A stretch of DNA of 64,000 nucleotides from Aeromicrobium chenweiae (GTDB taxonomy: Bacteria; Actinomycetota; Actinomycetes; Propionibacteriales; Nocardioidaceae): assembly GCF_003065605.1 (NCBI RefSeq), contig NZ_CP026952.1:620001-684000 (forward strand), given 5' to 3'. Position 1 is the first letter of the stretch, and each line of letters begins with the position of its first letter. The position numbers were made by a program, and so were the translations under genes. The notes beneath the pieces were generated by a model. The model searched no databases. It saw only the letters and a program-made list of their open reading frames with translations, and had not been told where the DNA came from. Positions 19,329 to 28,207 of this stretch are shown piece by piece.

Positions 19329-20753
19329 CTAGCGGGAGAGCCGGTCGAGGAACGCGATGAGCAGCGCCTCGCGCAGCGCGGGCGGGGCGACGTCGAGCAG
19401 GGCGTTGACCGGCGCCATCTGCGTCGGCACGCCCACCTCGCCCGTGCCCGACCCGAGCCCGGCCAGCGCCAGGAGCCCGTCGAACGCGTCGTCGTCCAGA
19501 GCGGCAGGATCGATCGAGGCCGCCGCCTCGCGCAGACCCTCGTCGACCGCGACGGGGCCCGCGGCGACGGCGGCGTCCACCGACTCGGCGAGTGCGGTGA
19601 GGAACTCGGGCACGGCCGGCGCGGTCGCGGCGCTGACCGTCAGGTGCAGGGACGCCGGCATGTCGCGGAAGGACATCTGCGGCTGGACGAACCAGCCGCG
19701 CGCCAGCATCTCGTCGCTGATCGTGAAGACGTCGCAGCTGCCGTCGGTCTCCAACGTCACGAGGGACGCGTCGGGACGCGTCACGAGCCGGACGTGCTGC
19801 TGTTCCGCGATCCCGGACGCGAGCGCGGCGGTGCCGTCGAGGGTCGTGCGGACGAGGTCGAGATAGCCGTCGTCGCCGATCAGGTGCACGACCGCCCAGG
19901 CGGCCGCGAGGGGTCCACCGGACTTCGTCGACTGCATCGTGGCGTTGAGCATCGTGTAGCCGGGCCAGTCGGCGCTGGCGAAGAACTGCGGGCGCCTCAG
20001 CCCGGGTGTCGCGTGCAGGAGCAGCGAGACGCCCTTCGGCGTGTACGCGTACTTGTGGAGGTCCGCCGACAGGCTCGTGACGCCGGGCACCCGGAAGTCC
20101 CACGGCGCGACGTCGTGCCCGAGCCGCTCGGCCCAGGGCAGCACCCAGCCGCCGATGCAGGCGTCGACGTGGAGCCGGAGGCCGCGGGCGGAGGTCTCGG
20201 CGGCGATCGCCTCGATCGGGTCGACGACCCCGTGCGCGTACGACGGCGCCGACGCGGCGACGAGCACGACCCGCTCGCCGTACGTGTCCATCGCCGCGGC
20301 CATCGCGACCGGGTCGGCTCGCCTGGTCACCGGGTCCACGTCGACCGCGACGCGCTCGACGCCGAAGTAGTGCGCTGCCTTGGCGAACGCGGCATGGATC
20401 GTGGTCGGCACGATCATCACGGGCGCGGCGACCGGATGGGCGTCCCGCGCGGTCTGCACGGCCAGGAGGATCGACTCGGTGCCGCCGGACGTCACGGTCC
20501 CCACGGTGTCGGCCGTCCCGTGGAACAGCGGCCGGGCGAACGCGACGAGCTCCTTCTCCATCGCCAGCAGGCTCGGGAAGGCGGTGGGGTCGAGCCCGTT
20601 GGTCGAGGCGTACATCGCCAGCGCGTGCTTGCCGAGCTCGTCGGCGTCGGCCAGGCCCGAGTCGTAGACGTACGCAAGGGTGCGTCCGCCGTGGGTGGGC
20701 AGGTCGTGGGCGCGCAGCTGCTCGAGCCGGCGCAGGAGGTCGTCAGTCGACAC
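19329..20753 (-). CDS. PLP-dependent decarboxylase/lyase, sphingosine-1-phosphate lyase-like
   Basis: The 474-residue fold-type I PLP enzyme is of the group II decarboxylase / sphingosine-phosphate lyase superfamily. The cofactor lysine lies in SADLHKYAYTPKGVSLLLH. The SGGTESILLAVQTARD substrate/phosphate loop and HVDACIGGWVLPW (PLP-ring aspartate) are present. The N-terminal H-x-x-x-x-Y-x-S-T-N-G-L-D pattern resembles bacterial S1P lyases rather than glutamate decarboxylase. Its start overlaps the end of the upstream MelB-like transporter gene by 11 bases, which suggests the transporter brings in or exports its substrate or product. The substrate is unknown. Confidence 0.85.
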   Translation of the reverse strand: MSTDDLLRRLEQLRAHDLPTHGGRTLAYVYDSGLADADELGKHALAMYASTNGLDPTAFPSLLAMEKELVAFARPLFHGTADTVGTVTSGGTESILLAVQTARDAHPVAAPVMIVPTTIHAAFAKAAHYFGVERVAVDVDPVTRRADPVAMAAAMDTYGERVVLVAASAPSYAHGVVDPIEAIAAETSARGLRLHVDACIGGWVLPWAERLGHDVAPWDFRVPGVTSLSADLHKYAYTPKGVSLLLHATPGLRRPQFFASADWPGYTMLNATMQSTKSGGPLAAAWAVVHLIGDDGYLDLVRTTLDGTAALASGIAEQQHVRLVTRPDASLVTLETDGSCDVFTISDEMLARGWFVQPQMSFRDMPASLHLTVSAATAPAVPEFLTALAESVDAAVAAGPVAVDEGLREAAASIDPAALDDDAFDGLLALAGLGSGTGEVGVPTQMAPVNALLDVAPPALREALLIAFLDRLSR

Positions 20754-22086
20754 GGTCGCCTTCCGGGAGGGTGGTGCGGGTGGAGTCGAGTGAGTACCGC
20801 CGCAGGAACAGCATGCTGAGCGCGATCAGGGCGGCCGGGACCAGGGAGAAGCCGATCGCGATCGCGGTGAGGGCGCTGTCGGGCTGGTCGGCGGCGTGGT
20901 CGGTCGAGGAGACGTAGCCGCCGATCGCGAGGATCAGCGCGAACAGGCCCGGCCCGATCGCGAGGCCCAGGGTCTCGCCGGCGGTCCAGACCCCCGTGAA
21001 GACCCCGATCCGGTTCTCGCCGGAGGTGCGGGCGTCGTGCGCCGCCACGTCCGGCAGCATGGCCATGGGGAAGACCTGGGCCCCCGCGTACCCGGTCCCG
21101 ACGACGGCCGCGGCCAGGTAGACCACGAGCTCCTGGTCCTGGCGGGCCAGGATCAGCAGCACCGACCCGATGACCAGGAACGTCGACGAGATCAGGTAGC
21201 CGGACCGCTTGCCGCGCCGCTGGGCGTACCGCTCCCAGAGCGGCGTCACGAGCAGGGCGGGGGCGACGAACGCGGCGAACAGGATCGTGGACGCCGCGCT
21301 CGAGTCGAGCAGGTCGTCCGCGACGTACGCCACGCCGGCGAGCATCGCGCCGACCCCCACGGCCTGCAGGACGAACGTCGTCAGCAGCACCCGGAAGTCG
21401 TGGGAGGCGCCGACGAGCCGCAGCTGGTCGCGCAGCGAGCCGCCCGCGGTCTCGACCCGGTGCTCGGGCGCGTCCCGCGTGCCCCGCCACGCGCCGACCA
21501 CGCCGACGACGAGGATCAGCGCGACGTACGCCCCCATGAACCGGTAGCCCTTCGCCGTCTCATCACCGCCGAACGCGTTCACGACCATCGGGGCGGTGGC
21601 CCCCGACAGCAGGATCGCGAGGGCCAGGACGACGACCCGCCAGGTCATCAGGCGGGTCCGTTCGGCGTAGTCCAGCGTCATCTCCGCGGGCATCGCGACG
21701 TACGGGACCTGGAAGAACGCGTACGCCGTGGCGCAGGCGAGGAACCAGACGACGACCCAGGCGCCGGCCAGGAAGGACGGCTCGGTCGGCCCGGCGAAGA
21801 GCAGGGCGAAGCAGACCGCCAGCACCAGTCCGCCCTTGAGCAGGAACGGCCGGCGCCGTCCGCCCGGCCCCGACGACCGGTCGCTGATCCGTCCGGCGAC
21901 CGGGTTGAGCAGGACGTCCCAGGCCTTGGGGACGAAGACGATGACGCTCGCGACGACGGCGGCGATGCCGAGCGAGTCGGTCAGGTACGGCAGGAGCAGC
22001 AGCCCCGGCACGGTGCCGAACGTCCCGGTGGCGACACTGCCCAAGGCATAGCCCCTCCGTACCGCAGGGGCGAGCGGGACGGCCAT
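20743..22086 (-). CDS. MFS transporter, glycoside-pentoside-hexuronide (MelB-like) type
   Basis: A 447-residue, twelve-segment transporter of the GPH cation-symporter branch. It has the segment-2 NPVAGRISDRSSGPGGRRRPFLL loop and VPYVAMPAEMTLDYAERTRLM after segment 4, both hallmarks of MelB-type symporters. The GENRIGVFTGVWTAGETLGLAIGPGL segment is typical of actinobacterial members. It heads a five-gene minus-strand group and overlaps the PLP enzyme gene. Sugar transport is the family default, but the neighbours suggest another solute. Confidence 0.85.
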   Translation of the reverse strand: MAVPLAPAVRRGYALGSVATGTFGTVPGLLLLPYLTDSLGIAAVVASVIVFVPKAWDVLLNPVAGRISDRSSGPGGRRRPFLLKGGLVLAVCFALLFAGPTEPSFLAGAWVVVWFLACATAYAFFQVPYVAMPAEMTLDYAERTRLMTWRVVVLALAILLSGATAPMVVNAFGGDETAKGYRFMGAYVALILVVGVVGAWRGTRDAPEHRVETAGGSLRDQLRLVGASHDFRVLLTTFVLQAVGVGAMLAGVAYVADDLLDSSAASTILFAAFVAPALLVTPLWERYAQRRGKRSGYLISSTFLVIGSVLLILARQDQELVVYLAAAVVGTGYAGAQVFPMAMLPDVAAHDARTSGENRIGVFTGVWTAGETLGLAIGPGLFALILAIGGYVSSTDHAADQPDSALTAIAIGFSLVPAALIALSMLFLRRYSLDSTRTTLPEGDRVD

Positions 22087-22133
22087 GACCCATGTCTATC
22101 GGACCCGTGGGCCGCCTGTGGGACGATCGCAGG

Positions 22134-23771
22134 ATGAGTGCCACCCTGGTCGCGAAGGCCCTGTCCGGGGGACACGCCCACCGGACCCTCTTCGAGGGGC
22201 TCGACCTGACGATCGCCCCCGGTGACGTCGTGGGGCTCGTGGGAGCCAACGGCGCCGGCAAGTCGACCCTGCTGCGGATCCTCGCCGGCGAGACCGCGCC
22301 CCTGTCCGGAACGGTCTCCGCAGCCCCGTCGGACGCCTTCGTCGGCTGGCTCCCCCAGGAGCACGAGCGGCGCGACGGCGAGACGATCGCCCAGTACCTC
22401 GCCCGTCGCACGGGCGCTGCGGGTGCGGCCGAGGCGATGGAGGCGACCGCCGCGGCCCTGGGCTCCGGCGACGCAGGGGCCGATGACGCGTACGCGGCGG
22501 CGCTCGACCGCTGGATGGCGTCCGGCGCACCGGACCTGGAGGACCGGGTGCCGGCCGTCCTCGGCGACCTGCGCCTCGACGTGGCGGGCGACACCCTGAT
22601 GACCTCGCTGTCGGGTGGCCAGGCCGCCCGCGTGGGCCTGGCCGCGCTGCTGCTCAGCCGGTTCGACGTCGTCCTGCTGGACGAGCCCACCAACGACCTC
22701 GACCTGGACGGGCTCGAGCGGCTCGAGCGGCTGGTGACGGGGATGCGGGCGGGCATCGTCGTGGTCTCCCACGACCGAGAGTTCCTCGCGCGGTGCGTGA
22801 CACGCGTCGTCGAGCTCGACCTCGCCCAGCAGCAGGTGCACGTGCACGACGGGGGCTACGACTCCTTCCTCGCCGAGCGTGCGGTCGCGCGGCGCCACGC
22901 CCGCGAGGCGTACGAGCAGTTCGCGGGCACGAAGGCCGATCTGGTCTCGCGGGCGCGCACCCAGCGCGAGTGGAGCTCCCAGGGCGTCCGCAACGCGATG
23001 AAGAAGAGCCCCGACAACGACAAGATCCGCCGCCGTGCGCAGAGCGAGTCGTCGGAGAAGCAGGCGCAGAAGGTGCGCCAGATGGAGTCGCGGATCGCCC
23101 GCCTCGACGAGGTCGAGGAGCCGCGCAAGGAGTGGGAGCTGCGCTTCGACATCGCTGCGGCGCCGCGATCGAGCGCGGTGGTGGCCACCCTCGACGCCGC
23201 CGTCGTCCGGCGCGGGGACTTCCAGCTGGGGCCGGTGTCGGTGCAGGTCGCTGCCGGCGACCGGATCGGCATCACCGGCCCGAACGGTGCCGGCAAGACC
23301 ACGCTGCTCGAGCTCCTGCTGGGCCACGTGGCGCCCGATGACGGACGCGCCTCGCAGGGCGTGTCGCTCTCGGTCGGCGAGATCGACCAGGCGCGCTCCG
23401 TGCTGCCCGACGACCAGACGCTGGGCGACGCGTTCGAGGCGGCGGTCCCGGACCTGTCACCCGCGGAGGCGCGGACCCTCCTGGCCAAGTTCGGCCTCAA
23501 GGCCGATCAGGTCGGCAGTCCCGTCGCGCGGCTGTCCCCGGGGGAGCGCACCCGCGCCGCGATGGCGCTGCTGCAGGGTCGGGCCGTCAACGTCCTGGTC
23601 CTCGACGAGCCCACCAACCACCTCGACCTGCCCGCGATCGAGCAGCTCGAGCAGGCCCTGGCGGCGTACGACGGCGCCCTGCTGCTCGTCTCCCACGACC
23701 GGCGGCTGCTCGACAACGTCAGCCTCGACCAGCGCTGGCACGTCGAGCGCGGCCAGGTCGAGCTGACCTGA
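22134..23771 (+). CDS. ABC-F family ATPase
   Basis: This 545-residue protein has two ABC ATPase domains and no membrane segments, as in ribosome-acting ABC-F proteins. It has Walker A GANGAGKS (37-44) and GPNGAGKT (near 381), signature LSGGQ (near 159) and a divergent LSPGER (near 466), and DEPTNDLDLDGL and DEPTNHLDLPAI Walker B regions. A charged interdomain linker (about 265-340, rich in R/K/E) is present. Such proteins remodel stalled or antibiotic-bound ribosomes. ATG 22134 follows CAGG. Which antibiotic, if any, cannot be judged. Confidence 0.9.
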   Translation: MSATLVAKALSGGHAHRTLFEGLDLTIAPGDVVGLVGANGAGKSTLLRILAGETAPLSGTVSAAPSDAFVGWLPQEHERRDGETIAQYLARRTGAAGAAEAMEATAAALGSGDAGADDAYAAALDRWMASGAPDLEDRVPAVLGDLRLDVAGDTLMTSLSGGQAARVGLAALLLSRFDVVLLDEPTNDLDLDGLERLERLVTGMRAGIVVVSHDREFLARCVTRVVELDLAQQQVHVHDGGYDSFLAERAVARRHAREAYEQFAGTKADLVSRARTQREWSSQGVRNAMKKSPDNDKIRRRAQSESSEKQAQKVRQMESRIARLDEVEEPRKEWELRFDIAAAPRSSAVVATLDAAVVRRGDFQLGPVSVQVAAGDRIGITGPNGAGKTTLLELLLGHVAPDDGRASQGVSLSVGEIDQARSVLPDDQTLGDAFEAAVPDLSPAEARTLLAKFGLKADQVGSPVARLSPGERTRAAMALLQGRAVNVLVLDEPTNHLDLPAIEQLEQALAAYDGALLLVSHDRRLLDNVSLDQRWHVERGQVELT

Positions 23772-23777
23772 CGCGGG

Positions 23778-25205
23778 TCAGACCGGGCGGGGGTTCTTCT
23801 CGTGCGGGTCCCGGGTGGAGGTGAGCTCCTCGAGGAAGTTGCTCGCCCACAGCTCGATGTCGTTCTCCATGACCTGCTTGCGCATCGCCTTCATGCGGCG
23901 GGCGTTCTCGCGAGGGCTCGCGTTGATCGCGGCCAGCATCATGCTCTTCATGCCGTTGATGTCGTGCGGGTTGACCTGGTACGCCTGCTTGAGCTCGGAG
24001 GCGGCGCCCGCGAACTCGCTGAGCACCAGGGCGCCGCGTTCGTCGTAGCGGCACGCGACGTACTCCTTGGCGACGAGGTTCATGCCGTCGCGCAGCGGTG
24101 TCACGACCATCACGTCGGCCGCGCGGTAGAGCGCGGCCATCTCGGCGCGGGGATAGGAGGCGTGGAGGTAGGTGACCGGCTGCTGGCCGATGCGCGCCAC
24201 GTCGCCGTTGATGCGCCCGACGAGGCGGTTGATGTCGTCGCGGAGCAGCTTGTACTGCTGCACGCGCTCGCGCGACGGGGTCGCGACCTGCACGAAGACC
24301 GCGTCGTCGACGTGCAGCGACCCCTCGGAGATGAGCTCGCCGAACGCGCGGAGCCGCTGGCGCAGGCCCTTGGTGTAGTCGAGCCGGTCGATGCCGAGCA
24401 GGATCGTGCGGGGGTTGCCGAGGCTCTCGCGGATCTCCGCCGCCCGGGCGATGACCTCGGGGGTGCGGGCGAGCTCCTCGAAGCCCGCGGCGTCGATCGA
24501 GATCGGGTACGCCTTGGCGAGCACGGTGCGGCCGTCCGGCAGGTAGATCATGTCGCGGTGGGTCTTGTGCCCGACGCGCTGACGCACGAGGCGGACGAAG
24601 TTCTGCGCCGCCCCGGGCATCTGGAAGCCGACCAGGTCCGCGCCCAGCAGCCCCTCGAGGATCTCCCGGCGCCACGGCAGCTGCTGGAAGAGCTCGGTGG
24701 GAGGGAACGGGATGTGCAGGAAGAAGCCGATCCGCAGGTCGGGACGCAGCTCGCGCAGCATCGCCGGGACGAGCTGCAGCTGGTAGTCCTGGACCCAGAC
24801 GACCGCGTGCTCCTTGGCGACCTTCGCGGCGCGCTCGGCGAAGCGGCGGTTGACCCGGACGTACGACTCCCACCACTCGCGGTGGAACTCCGGGGGAGCG
24901 ACGACGTCGTGGTACAGCGGCCACAGGGTCGCGTTGGAGAAGCCCTCGTAGTACTCGGCGACCTCGGCCTCGGACAGGGGCACGGGCTCGAGGTGCATGC
25001 CGTTGTGCTCGAAGGGCTTGACCTTCTCGTCCGCGGCGCCGTGCCAGCCGATCCACGCGCCGCCGTTGCGCTTCATCACCGGCTCGAGGGCGGTGACGAG
25101 CCCGCCGGGGGAGGTGCGCCACATGGTCGACCCGTCGGGCGCGGAGACCCGGTCGACGGGGAGGCGGTTGGCGATCACCACGAAGTCTGCGGTGCCGTCG
25201 GTCAT
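23778..25205 (-). CDS. otsA: trehalose-6-phosphate synthase
   Basis: A 475-residue GT20 glycosyltransferase that joins a nucleotide-activated glucose to glucose-6-phosphate. The conserved parts are VVIANRLPVDRV, SPGGLVTALEPV (sugar-nucleotide loop), WVQDYQLQLVPAMLREL, LGIDRLDYTKGLRQRLRAF (phosphate-binding R/K) and TPLRDGMNLVAKEYVA. ATG 25205 follows AAGGTGATCC; an in-frame GTG at 25214 is less likely. The cognate phosphatase gene otsB is about 2 kb away on the other strand. Confidence 0.95.
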   Translation of the reverse strand: MTDGTADFVVIANRLPVDRVSAPDGSTMWRTSPGGLVTALEPVMKRNGGAWIGWHGAADEKVKPFEHNGMHLEPVPLSEAEVAEYYEGFSNATLWPLYHDVVAPPEFHREWWESYVRVNRRFAERAAKVAKEHAVVWVQDYQLQLVPAMLRELRPDLRIGFFLHIPFPPTELFQQLPWRREILEGLLGADLVGFQMPGAAQNFVRLVRQRVGHKTHRDMIYLPDGRTVLAKAYPISIDAAGFEELARTPEVIARAAEIRESLGNPRTILLGIDRLDYTKGLRQRLRAFGELISEGSLHVDDAVFVQVATPSRERVQQYKLLRDDINRLVGRINGDVARIGQQPVTYLHASYPRAEMAALYRAADVMVVTPLRDGMNLVAKEYVACRYDERGALVLSEFAGAASELKQAYQVNPHDINGMKSMMLAAINASPRENARRMKAMRKQVMENDIELWASNFLEELTSTRDPHEKNPRPV

Positions 25206-25235
25206 GGGGATCACCTTAGCGGGGAACGGCGGATC

Positions 25236-26201
25236 TCACCGCTCGGCGACACCGAGCTGGGACAGGATGTCGTCCATCTGCCGCTGGATCGACACGGTCT
25301 CGTCGAGCGGGAGCAGCGTGGACTCGGTCCTCCCGTCGCGCAGGCAGGCTGCGACCTCCTCGATCTCGTGGGCGTACCCGCGTCCGGTGACGGCCTCGGA
25401 GACCGTGACCGGCTGGTCGTCGTGCACGACCGTGAGCTCCGACGGGTGGTGGAACCGCCCCGGCAGCTCGATGCGTCCGGCGTCGCCCGCGACGCTCGCC
25501 CGGTTGTCGCCCCACGCGAGCTGGGTCCAGGCGATCGTCGCGACGGCGCCCGAGGCGTACGTCAGGACGGCCCCGCCGTTGACGTCGATGCCCTGGTCGG
25601 ACAGCACACCACCGGCGGCGATGTCGACGGGCTCGCCGAGCAGCAGGTGGGCGAACGTCAACGGGTAGATGCCGACGTCGAGCAGCGCGCTGGCGCCGAG
25701 GGCCGGGTCCCACAGCCTTGGGTTGTCGGTGGGGGCGGCGAACCCGAGCTCGGCGCGCACCTGCGACACCGTGCCCACCGCGCCGTCGGCGACCAGCCCG
25801 GTGAGGCGACGGATGATCGGGTTGGTGCGCATCCACATGGCCTCGGCGAAGAACAGCCCGCGGTCGCGCGCCTCGGCCACGAGGTCCGCGGAGTCGCGGG
25901 CGTTGAGCGTCAGGGCCTTCTCGCAGAGCACCGCCTTGCCGGCCTCGAAGCACATCCGGACGTCCTCGAGGTGCCGGGAGTGGGGGGTCGCGACGTAGAC
26001 GACGTCCACGTCGGGGTCGGCGGCCAGCTCCTCGTACGAGCCGTGGGCGCGGGTCGCGCCGAACCGGTCGGCGAACTCCGTGGCCGCGTCGGGCCGGCGG
26101 GAGCCGACGGCGACGAGCTCGTTGTCGGGCACGAGTGCGAGATCGGTCGCGAAGCTGGTGGCGATCGCGCCGGTGGCCAGGATTCCCCATCGAGTGGTCA
26201 T
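25236..26201 (-). CDS. Gfo/Idh/MocA family oxidoreductase
   Basis: The 321-residue NAD(P)-dependent oxidoreductase has an N-terminal Rossmann fold (GILATGAIATSFATDLA) and the family's catalytic-site EKALTLNARDSADLVAEA, where E-K is the conserved pair. A C-terminal GFO_IDH_MocA_C domain carries LLDVGIYPLTFAHLLLG. Members act on sugars or inositols. It ends 30 bases before the otsA start on the same strand, so the two are likely co-transcribed. That may link it to sugar metabolism, but the substrate is unknown. Confidence 0.9.
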   Translation of the reverse strand: MTTRWGILATGAIATSFATDLALVPDNELVAVGSRRPDAATEFADRFGATRAHGSYEELAADPDVDVVYVATPHSRHLEDVRMCFEAGKAVLCEKALTLNARDSADLVAEARDRGLFFAEAMWMRTNPIIRRLTGLVADGAVGTVSQVRAELGFAAPTDNPRLWDPALGASALLDVGIYPLTFAHLLLGEPVDIAAGGVLSDQGIDVNGGAVLTYASGAVATIAWTQLAWGDNRASVAGDAGRIELPGRFHHPSELTVVHDDQPVTVSEAVTGRGYAHEIEEVAACLRDGRTESTLLPLDETVSIQRQMDDILSQLGVAER

Positions 26202-26241
26202 GGGTGGAGTCTGGTCACATCGGGCGCTTCCTGCCAAACGA

Positions 26242-26271
26242 ATGACATGCGTGTTATTCATGGCCTAACAT
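26242..26271 (+). promoter_or_regulatory. promoter of DUF3263 gene, leaderless type
   Basis: ATGACA (26242-26247) and TAACAT (26266-26271) are separated by 18 bases. The -10 box ends 7 bases before ATG 26279. The mRNA therefore probably begins at or next to that start codon. This supports 26279 over the ATG at 26270, which lies inside the -10 box. Confidence 0.6.
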
Positions 26272-26278
26272 GGCAGGC

Positions 26279-26575
26279 ATGAGCGCCGTGGAGAAGTCGA
26301 ACGCCGCCGGCACGTCGGCCACCCCGTCGTTGTCGGACCGCGACCGGGAGATCCTGGCACTCGAGCGACTCTGGTGGCAGTACGCAGGTGCCAAGGAGCA
26401 GGCGATCCGCGACAAGTTCGACATGTCCGCGACCCGCTACTACCAGGTCCTCAACGCGCTGATCGACCGTGAGGACGCCCTGGCGTTCGACCCGTTGCTG
26501 GTCAAGCGCCTGCGTCGCCTCCGCGCTCAGCGCCAGCGCAGCCGCTCGGCCAGGCGCCTCGGCATCGATCTCTGA
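26279..26575 (+). CDS. DUF3263 family protein
   Basis: A 98-residue actinobacterial protein of the DUF3263 family. The core LSDRDREILALERLWWQYAGAKEQAI and FDMSATRYYQVLNALIDREDAL looks like a helix-turn-helix, followed by a very basic tail (RRLRAQRQRSRSARR). It is probably a small DNA-binding protein, although the role is not established. It is followed 6 bases later by a LytR_C protein gene, then otsB, all on the plus strand. Confidence 0.88.
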   Translation: MSAVEKSNAAGTSATPSLSDRDREILALERLWWQYAGAKEQAIRDKFDMSATRYYQVLNALIDREDALAFDPLLVKRLRRLRAQRQRSRSARRLGIDL

Positions 26576-26581
26576 GGCGCC

Positions 26582-27130
26582 ATGGTGGCGCACCGCAAGA
26601 ACGTCCCCACCCGCCAGGCGTACGTGCCGACGGGATGGTCCATCGTCCTGACCGTCATGCTCTGCATCGGTGGCGCAGGCTGGCTCGGCCTGCTGCTCGT
26701 CGGTGACTCCGACCCGTCCGGCTCGCCGGCGGCGACGACCCCGTCGATCTCGATGTCGCCGGACCCCACGAAGTCGACCCCCAGGCCCACGAAGAAGAGC
26801 ACGACGCCCCGGCCGACCAGGACCACCCCGAGCCCCGCGGAGACCACCAGCCCGGCGGTCCGGCGCGACTCGCTCGTGACGGTGCTCAACAACTCCGGCG
26901 TCGTCGGCGCCGCCCGCGCGTTCTCGGCGAAGGTGGCCGAGGCCGGCTGGCCGGTCGGTGGCATCGGCAACTGGACGGGGTCGATCCCCGCCAACACCGT
27001 CTACTACCCGCCGGGGCTCCAGGAGCAGGCCGAGCTGCTCGGCCGGGACGTCGGGATCGGGCGCATCCTGCCCAGCGTGGCACCCATGCGGACGGACCGG
27101 CTGACGATCATCTTGTCGGGCCCGCAATGA
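26582..27130 (+). CDS. membrane-anchored LytR C-terminal domain protein
   Basis: The 182-residue protein has an N-terminal cytoplasmic stretch, one membrane segment (about 20-41) and a Pro/Thr/Ser-rich extracytoplasmic spacer (about 45-93). It ends in a LytR_C domain (about 96-180) with VTVLNNSGVVGAARAFSAKV. LytR_C domains occur in cell-wall proteins and are thought to bind wall components. The protein lacks the LCP catalytic domain. It is conserved next to DUF3263 and otsB in actinobacteria, as I recall, but the link is unexplained. Confidence 0.87.
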   Translation: MVAHRKNVPTRQAYVPTGWSIVLTVMLCIGGAGWLGLLLVGDSDPSGSPAATTPSISMSPDPTKSTPRPTKKSTTPRPTRTTPSPAETTSPAVRRDSLVTVLNNSGVVGAARAFSAKVAEAGWPVGGIGNWTGSIPANTVYYPPGLQEQAELLGRDVGIGRILPSVAPMRTDRLTIILSGPQ

Positions 27131-27137
27131 TCGGGGT

Positions 27138-27935
27138 ATGACCTCGTCCACCCGCGCCGCCGTCGTCGCCGATCCCAGCCACACCCTGCTGGCCCTCGAC
27201 TTCGACGGCACGCTCGCCCACATCGTCGACGACCCCACGCGCGCGTACGCGCATCCACGCTCGGTGGACGCCCTCGCCCGGCTCGGGACGGTCCTCGGGC
27301 AGGTCGCGATCGTGACCGGCCGTCCGGTGCCGCAGGCGCTGGAGCTGGGCGGGTTCGTGGGACGTCCCGGTCTGGAGCGTCTCGTGATCCACGGCCAGTA
27401 CGGCGCCGAGCGGTGGGACGCGGCGGACGGCGAGACGACCCGGCCCGAGCGGCCTGCGGCGATCGGCCGGCTCGCCGAGGTGCTGCCGTCCTGGCTCGCC
27501 GAGCGCGGCGCCGGTGACGCGCGGCTGGAGGACAAGGGCCTCGCGATCGCGATCCACACCCGCGGCATCGGGGAGGGCCTGCTCGACTCCCTCGCCGCGC
27601 CGCTCGCGGACCTCGCCCGCGAGCTCGGCCTGGTGGTCGAGCCGGGACGTCAGGTGATCGAGCTGCGTGCGCCCGGCCACGACAAGGGCGACGCGGTGCG
27701 CACCCTGATCCGCGACCTGGGCGCCCGGCACGTGGTGTTCGCCGGGGACGACCTCGGCGACCTGCCGGCGTACGACGCGGTCGACGCCCTGCGCGACCAG
27801 GGCGTCGACGGCCTGCTGATCTGCTCCGCGTCGGCCGAGCAGGACGCCCTCGTGGCGCGGGCCGACCTCGTCCTCGAGGGCCCGGACGCCGTCGCCGGCT
27901 GGCTCGAGGAGCTCGCGGACGACCTCGGCGTCTGA
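27138..27935 (+). CDS. otsB: trehalose-6-phosphate phosphatase
   Basis: This 265-residue HAD phosphatase converts trehalose-6-phosphate to trehalose. The nucleophile motif LALDFDGTLAHI holds Asp21 and Asp23, VTGRP is motif II, and FAGDDLGDLPAYDAV is the metal-binding motif. The cap region ERLVIHGQYGAERW is typical of OtsB. It starts 7 bases after the LytR_C gene. With otsA nearby on the minus strand, the window contains a complete OtsAB trehalose pathway. Confidence 0.94.
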   Translation: MTSSTRAAVVADPSHTLLALDFDGTLAHIVDDPTRAYAHPRSVDALARLGTVLGQVAIVTGRPVPQALELGGFVGRPGLERLVIHGQYGAERWDAADGETTRPERPAAIGRLAEVLPSWLAERGAGDARLEDKGLAIAIHTRGIGEGLLDSLAAPLADLARELGLVVEPGRQVIELRAPGHDKGDAVRTLIRDLGARHVVFAGDDLGDLPAYDAVDALRDQGVDGLLICSASAEQDALVARADLVLEGPDAVAGWLEELADDLGV

Positions 27936-27949
27936 CCCCTCCCGTCGTC

Positions 27950-27997
27950 TGACGTCATCCCGCGCGTGGCTCCGGCGCCTCGCCGGGGATGACGTCA
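27950..27997. terminator. long nested hairpin after otsB
   Basis: TGACGTCATCCC (27950-27961) pairs perfectly with GGGATGACGTCA (27986-27997). Inside it, CCGGCG and CGCCGG form a second stem around CCT. No T tract follows. It may terminate the otsB transcript or be one copy of an extragenic palindromic repeat. Confidence 0.55.
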
Positions 27998-28031
27998 TGC
28001 CCGCGTGCCCGCCTGGCGAACGGATGGCGTC

Positions 28032-28060
28032 CACGATGTGGACCGGGTGGACACATCGTG
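28032..28060. promoter_or_regulatory. 9-bp inverted repeat overlapping the thrC promoter
   Basis: CACGATGTG (28032-28040) and CACATCGTG (28052-28060) are perfect arms around 11 bases. The right arm overlaps the -35 box of the thrC promoter (TGGACA, 28048-28053). This placement fits a repressor operator, which would add a second control layer above the riboswitch. Confidence 0.5.
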
Positions 28061-28077
28061 AGACGGCCGCCTAGGCT
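28048..28077 (+). promoter_or_regulatory. thrC promoter
   Basis: TGGACA (28048-28053) and TAGGCT (28072-28077) are spaced by 18 bases. The predicted start, about 28084, falls exactly where the riboswitch P1 stem begins, which supports both calls. Confidence 0.65.
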
Positions 28078-28083
28078 GGAGCC

Positions 28084-28195
28084 ACTCATCCAGAGGGGTA
28101 GAGGGATACGGCCCGACGACACCCCAGCAACCAGTCGCAGCACGCGACCAGGTGCTCATTCCGTCCCGGACGACAGTCGATCCGGGAAAGATGAC
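28084..28195 (+). ncRNA. SAM-I (S-box) riboswitch
   Basis: The leader carries the S-box core in order: P1 strand TCATC, then AGAGGGGTAGAGGGA, GGCCCGACGA, CAGCAACC, GGTGCTCATTCCG, and the closing GATGA that pairs with TCATC. These match the SAM-I consensus (GAGGGA, GGCCC, GCAACC, GGTGC-AATTCC). SAM binding would reduce thrC expression. The AGGAGG ribosome site lies directly after the closing strand (28197-28202), so control may act on translation. Confidence 0.9.
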
Positions 28196-28207
28196 CAGGA
28201 GGTTCGC

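Noticed and set aside
23802-26282. 826-codon plus-strand open frame across otsA and the Gfo/Idh gene
   Set aside because: Both minus-strand genes have intact catalytic motifs; the plus frame is compositionally biased and starts without a ribosome site.
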